A stretch of 64,000 nt of DNA. Source: Bog-756 sp050014755 (lineage in GTDB: Bacteria; Actinomycetota; Acidimicrobiia; Acidimicrobiales; RAAP-2). Of this stretch, positions 61,309-64,000 are shown one piece after another. How positions within the stretch are numbered: the stretch's first letter is position 1; every line of letters starts with the position of its first letter. Where the stretch lies: positions 1 to 64,000 of the forward strand of contig JBEKCS010000010.1 in assembly GCA_050014755.1 (NCBI GenBank), written 5' to 3'. Made by a program: the position numbers and the translations under genes. The notes beneath the pieces are model-generated. The model was given only the letters and a program-made list of their open reading frames with translations, made no database searches and was not told the DNA's origin.

Positions 61309-64000
61309 ATGGCCTTCGAGGTCGACGACGTGGAGCACGCCCGAGCCTCGATGCCCGGCGTCTCCGGCTCGGTCGTCCACGCGCTCGTCGCACACATCAG
61401 CTCGGTCGCCGGGGACACCGGTCTGGCCCAGGCCCTGGCCCTGGCCGCCGAGGAACGACCGTTCCCCGTTCTGGGTGACACACACAATTGGACGGCGGTC
61501 GAGGACGCAGTCGCCCTGTTCACCGCTGGTGGGCTGGTGACCGGGGACGGTGCCATCGCCCTCCACGTCGGCCAGGACCTGCTGTGGGCCCCCGACACCG
61601 CCGGTCTGGCCTTCCGCATCCGGTCACTCGAATTCGCCGAGGTCGCCTTCCGGCACGTCGGCGCGCTCATCGACCAGTTCATGGGGGCGACCGACGCCGC
61701 CGCCCTCGAGACCGCCCCCGGTCGGGCGCTGGTCGAGGTCGCCCCGGTGGGAGGCGGCAGTCGCCATGCCCACCTGTGCGAACTCACCCGCGGCCTCCTG
61801 TCCGAAATTCCGGCGCTGTTCGAACTGCAGCCGGCGTCCGTCTCCGAGCACGAGTGCGCCGCCCGGGGTGGGATCGTCTGCCGCTACGAGCTGAGCTGGG
61901 TGCCCGCGGTCCCTGACGGCCGGGAATCCGTCGGGTGGACCGACGCCGGCCTGAACGATCGGCCGGACTACGCCACCGAGCAGCCCGTGCCGGCCACCGC
62001 CGCCGCACACCCGTCGACCGGCATCGGCGACGACCACCGGGTGACAGACGGACGAAGCCCGACACCGGCACGGGTCGTCGGGGGTGAGGCACCCCACGGG
62101 CCCTCGGAGGTCGAGCTCCTCTCCGAACAGCTCGCCGCCGCCCGGGCGGCCCTGGTCGACGCGGTCGCCGAGGCAGCCCGACAGGAGTCGGCGGCGAGCG
62201 ACCTCGCCGGCCTCAAGGAGGCCGACGCCCGGGGCCGGGCGGAGGCCGAGGATTTGGCCGCCCGGTACCAGCGGGAGGTCGAACGACTCGAGCACCTCGC
62301 CGAGTGGACGTCAGCCACCACCATCGACCTGTGCGACAACGAAGTCGACGCACTGCTCGAGGAGCTCGCCACCCGGGCAGACCAGGTCGTGGCGGCCAGG
62401 CGCTACCTGCTCATGGTTCGGGTCGACGCCGGCTTGCCGATCGAGATCCACCATCCGGGACTCGACGACGAGGAGGCCAGAATCCTCGCCTCCGAGTTGT
62501 GGGGATCCGCCATCGACGACGAGGACGGATCCCGTCTCGTCGTGGACATCGTCTCGCCCCGTCGGCGCTACGGACGACTGGCCGTACTGGTCGAGCCGGG
62601 ATCCGAACGCACCGACGCCGACGAGCGGGTCCTCCGACTGTTCGCCCGCCACGCGGCGAACGTCCTCGACGTCTTCACCGTCTTGGGCGACGTCCGCCGC
62701 AGCGACACAACGGCGCGGACGATCCTCGCCTTTTCGGAGAAGCTGTCCGGCCTGACCAACCTGGCCCAGGCGCTCCAGATCCTTGCCGACACCGTCCCCG
62801 GCATGACCGGCTGTGCCCAGTCAAGCGTCTATCTGTGGGACCGCGAGCGGTCCAGGCTGGTCCTCGGGGCGTTCACCGCGGGGACGACCCCGCCCGACGC
62901 CGGCATCGGGCTGTTCGCCCCCCGCTGGTCCCCGACGACGTCGGCCGCCCACATCCAGGCCGTACGCCACGCGCAGGTGCCCGACGCGGAGCCGGCTGAC
63001 GCCGAGGGGTCCGGGCAACTCGCGGTCGAGATCGACAGCCCGATGATCCAACGGATGATCAGGGACCACGACGTCATGGTCCTCGACGCGAGGACCGTGG
63101 AGGATCCCAAGCTGCGGACGCTGATGGAGGAGTTGAGCGTGCCGGCCTCGGTGGTCGCCCCGCTGTTCGCCGCCGGCGAGTTCCTCGGTGTGATCGCCGC
63201 CAACTTCTCCCGGGAGGCAGCCAGTAGCGCCATCCACGATCCCGACCTCCATGAGCGCCTGAGCGGTCTGGCCGATCAGGCGGCTACCTCCATCCAGAAC
63301 CTGGAGCTCCTGGAGAAGGTCTCCCACATGGCCTGGCACGACTCGCTCACCGGGCTCCCGAACCGACGCCTGTTCGAGGATCGCGTGGAACAGGAACTGG
63401 TGCGCTCCCGCCGGGTCGGCGAGCCGGTGTGCATGTTCTTCGTCGACATCGACAACTTCAAGACCGTCAACGACACCTACGGGCACGCGACCGGCGACGT
63501 CCTCATCCAGGAAGTGGGCCGGCGCCTGGTCGACACGGTCAGGAGCCAGGACACGGTGGCCCGGGTCGGCGGCGACGAGTTCGCCATCCTCCTCCCCGGC
63601 CTCGTCGACCAGCAATCCATCAACCAGCTGGCCGAGCGCACGCTCGACGCCGTCCACACCCCCTTCACCATCTTCGGCACGGAAGTGACCACCTCGGCTT
63701 CCGTCGGCATCGCCATCGCACCCGAGCACGGGGACACCTACGACGACCTGCTGAACCGGGCCGACGAGGCGATGTACCGGGCGAAGGACCAGGGGCGCGA
63801 CGCATTCGAGATGTTCCGGCACACCCCCGACCCGCTCCACCCCGGACGGCGGGCCGTCGACGACCGGGAGCTTCACACCGACCTGGTCAACGCCCTCGAC
63901 GCCAACGAGTTCTTCCTCTGCTACCAGCCCTACATCGACCTGCGGACCGCCGAGATCGTCGGCGTCGAAGCCCTGATCCGTTGGCAGCACCCGACCCTCG
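61309..64000 (+). CDS. Multidomain GGDEF-EAL signalling protein (truncated by window end)
   Basis: At least 897 codons are open from ATG 61309 to the right edge. The N-terminal roughly 205 residues resemble a small-molecule sensor domain ending in a Cys-x6-Cys motif (HECAARGGIVCRYELSW, Cys near 184 and 191), similar in look to V4R/heme-NO-associated folds; this is tentative. An acidic linker and coiled-coil (about 270-331) precede two GAF-like regions (about 332-475 and 495-665). A GGDEF domain with intact RVGGDEF (754-758) and DSLTGLPNRRLF follows, then the start of an EAL domain with EALIRW (887-889). It should make and/or degrade c-di-GMP. Confidence 0.88.
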   Translation, partial: MAFEVDDVEHARASMPGVSGSVVHALVAHISSVAGDTGLAQALALAAEERPFPVLGDTHNWTAVEDAVALFTAGGLVTGDGAIALHVGQDLLWAPDTAGLAFRIRSLEFAEVAFRHVGALIDQFMGATDAAALETAPGRALVEVAPVGGGSRHAHLCELTRGLLSEIPALFELQPASVSEHECAARGGIVCRYELSWVPAVPDGRESVGWTDAGLNDRPDYATEQPVPATAAAHPSTGIGDDHRVTDGRSPTPARVVGGEAPHGPSEVELLSEQLAAARAALVDAVAEAARQESAASDLAGLKEADARGRAEAEDLAARYQREVERLEHLAEWTSATTIDLCDNEVDALLEELATRADQVVAARRYLLMVRVDAGLPIEIHHPGLDDEEARILASELWGSAIDDEDGSRLVVDIVSPRRRYGRLAVLVEPGSERTDADERVLRLFARHAANVLDVFTVLGDVRRSDTTARTILAFSEKLSGLTNLAQALQILADTVPGMTGCAQSSVYLWDRERSRLVLGAFTAGTTPPDAGIGLFAPRWSPTTSAAHIQAVRHAQVPDAEPADAEGSGQLAVEIDSPMIQRMIRDHDVMVLDARTVEDPKLRTLMEELSVPASVVAPLFAAGEFLGVIAANFSREAASSAIHDPDLHERLSGLADQAATSIQNLELLEKVSHMAWHDSLTGLPNRRLFEDRVEQELVRSRRVGEPVCMFFVDIDNFKTVNDTYGHATGDVLIQEVGRRLVDTVRSQDTVARVGGDEFAILLPGLVDQQSINQLAERTLDAVHTPFTIFGTEVTTSASVGIAIAPEHGDTYDDLLNRADEAMYRAKDQGRDAFEMFRHTPDPLHPGRRAVDDRELHTDLVNALDANEFFLCYQPYIDLRTAEIVGVEALIRWQHPTL

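Noticed and set aside
61113..62295. Minus-strand frames opposite the GGDEF protein N-terminus
   Set aside because: The plus-strand frame is open for at least 897 codons with a clear domain order; the antisense frames have no recognisable features.

Overview
The window is a high-GC, gene-dense bacterial chromosome segment. Gene order and content point to an actinobacterium. Signs are a WhiG-type sigma factor beside rpsB, an F420-type luciferase-like oxidoreductase, a class II DAHP synthase, a wax ester synthase/DGAT-family acyltransferase, an MtrAB-like two-component unit with a GerMN lipoprotein, and many candidate leaderless transcripts of the form TAnnnT, 6-9 nt, ATG/GTG. An exported protein with tandem 'GYWLVA-DGGIF' repeats suggests class Acidimicrobiia; that placement is inference from memory of such proteins and was not tested by database search. 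Almost everything is core housekeeping. I saw no tRNA, rRNA, insertion sequence, prophage or CRISPR array.

Layout. 0.2-5.1 kb: a dut/acyltransferase pair on the minus strand diverges from orn, an acyl-CoA synthetase and a small unknown protein on the plus strand. 5.1-23.9 kb (minus strand) is the classic translation and envelope-precursor block, in transcription order rpsB-tsf-pyrH-frr-cdsA-dxr-rseP-ispG-proS-rimP-nusA-ylxR-infB-rbfA-truB-ribF. 24.2-25.9 kb: whiG and xerC (minus). 26.2-30.8 kb (plus): an orphan Tat-exported solute-binding lipoprotein, then a response regulator, histidine kinase and GerMN lipoprotein. 30.9-33.2 kb (minus): an F420-type oxidoreductase, nadD, a one-pass membrane protein and rsfS. 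33.2-36.3 kb (plus): class II DAHP synthase and the repeat/GH25-like exported protein.

36.4-61.1 kb (minus) is a long run of core operons, in transcription order gpx; tig-clpP-clpX-folC; ndk; mreB-mreC-mreD-PBP2; two linked radical-SAM-system genes; rne/rng; rplU-rpmA; a tyrosine-phosphatase-like gene; obg-proB-proA; then a MoxR ATPase, a VWA protein and a histidine phosphatase coupled end to end. 61.3 kb to the right edge (plus) is a large sensor GGDEF-EAL protein cut by the window end.

Translational coupling is pervasive: many neighbours overlap by ATGA, GTGA or TTGA. Where a -10-like box lies 6-9 nt ahead of an ATG/GTG I used it to choose starts (dut, xerC, the DAHP synthase). The most unusual details are ylxR, whose only plausible start is ATA in an ATAA overlap with the nusA stop; back-to-back promoters between the oxidoreductase and DAHP synthase with 37 bp between start codons; a hairpin/T-tract between the candidate nusA-operon promoter and rimP; a single clpP; and the repeat/GH25-like exported protein. 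I did not find a clear new defence or biosynthetic system.
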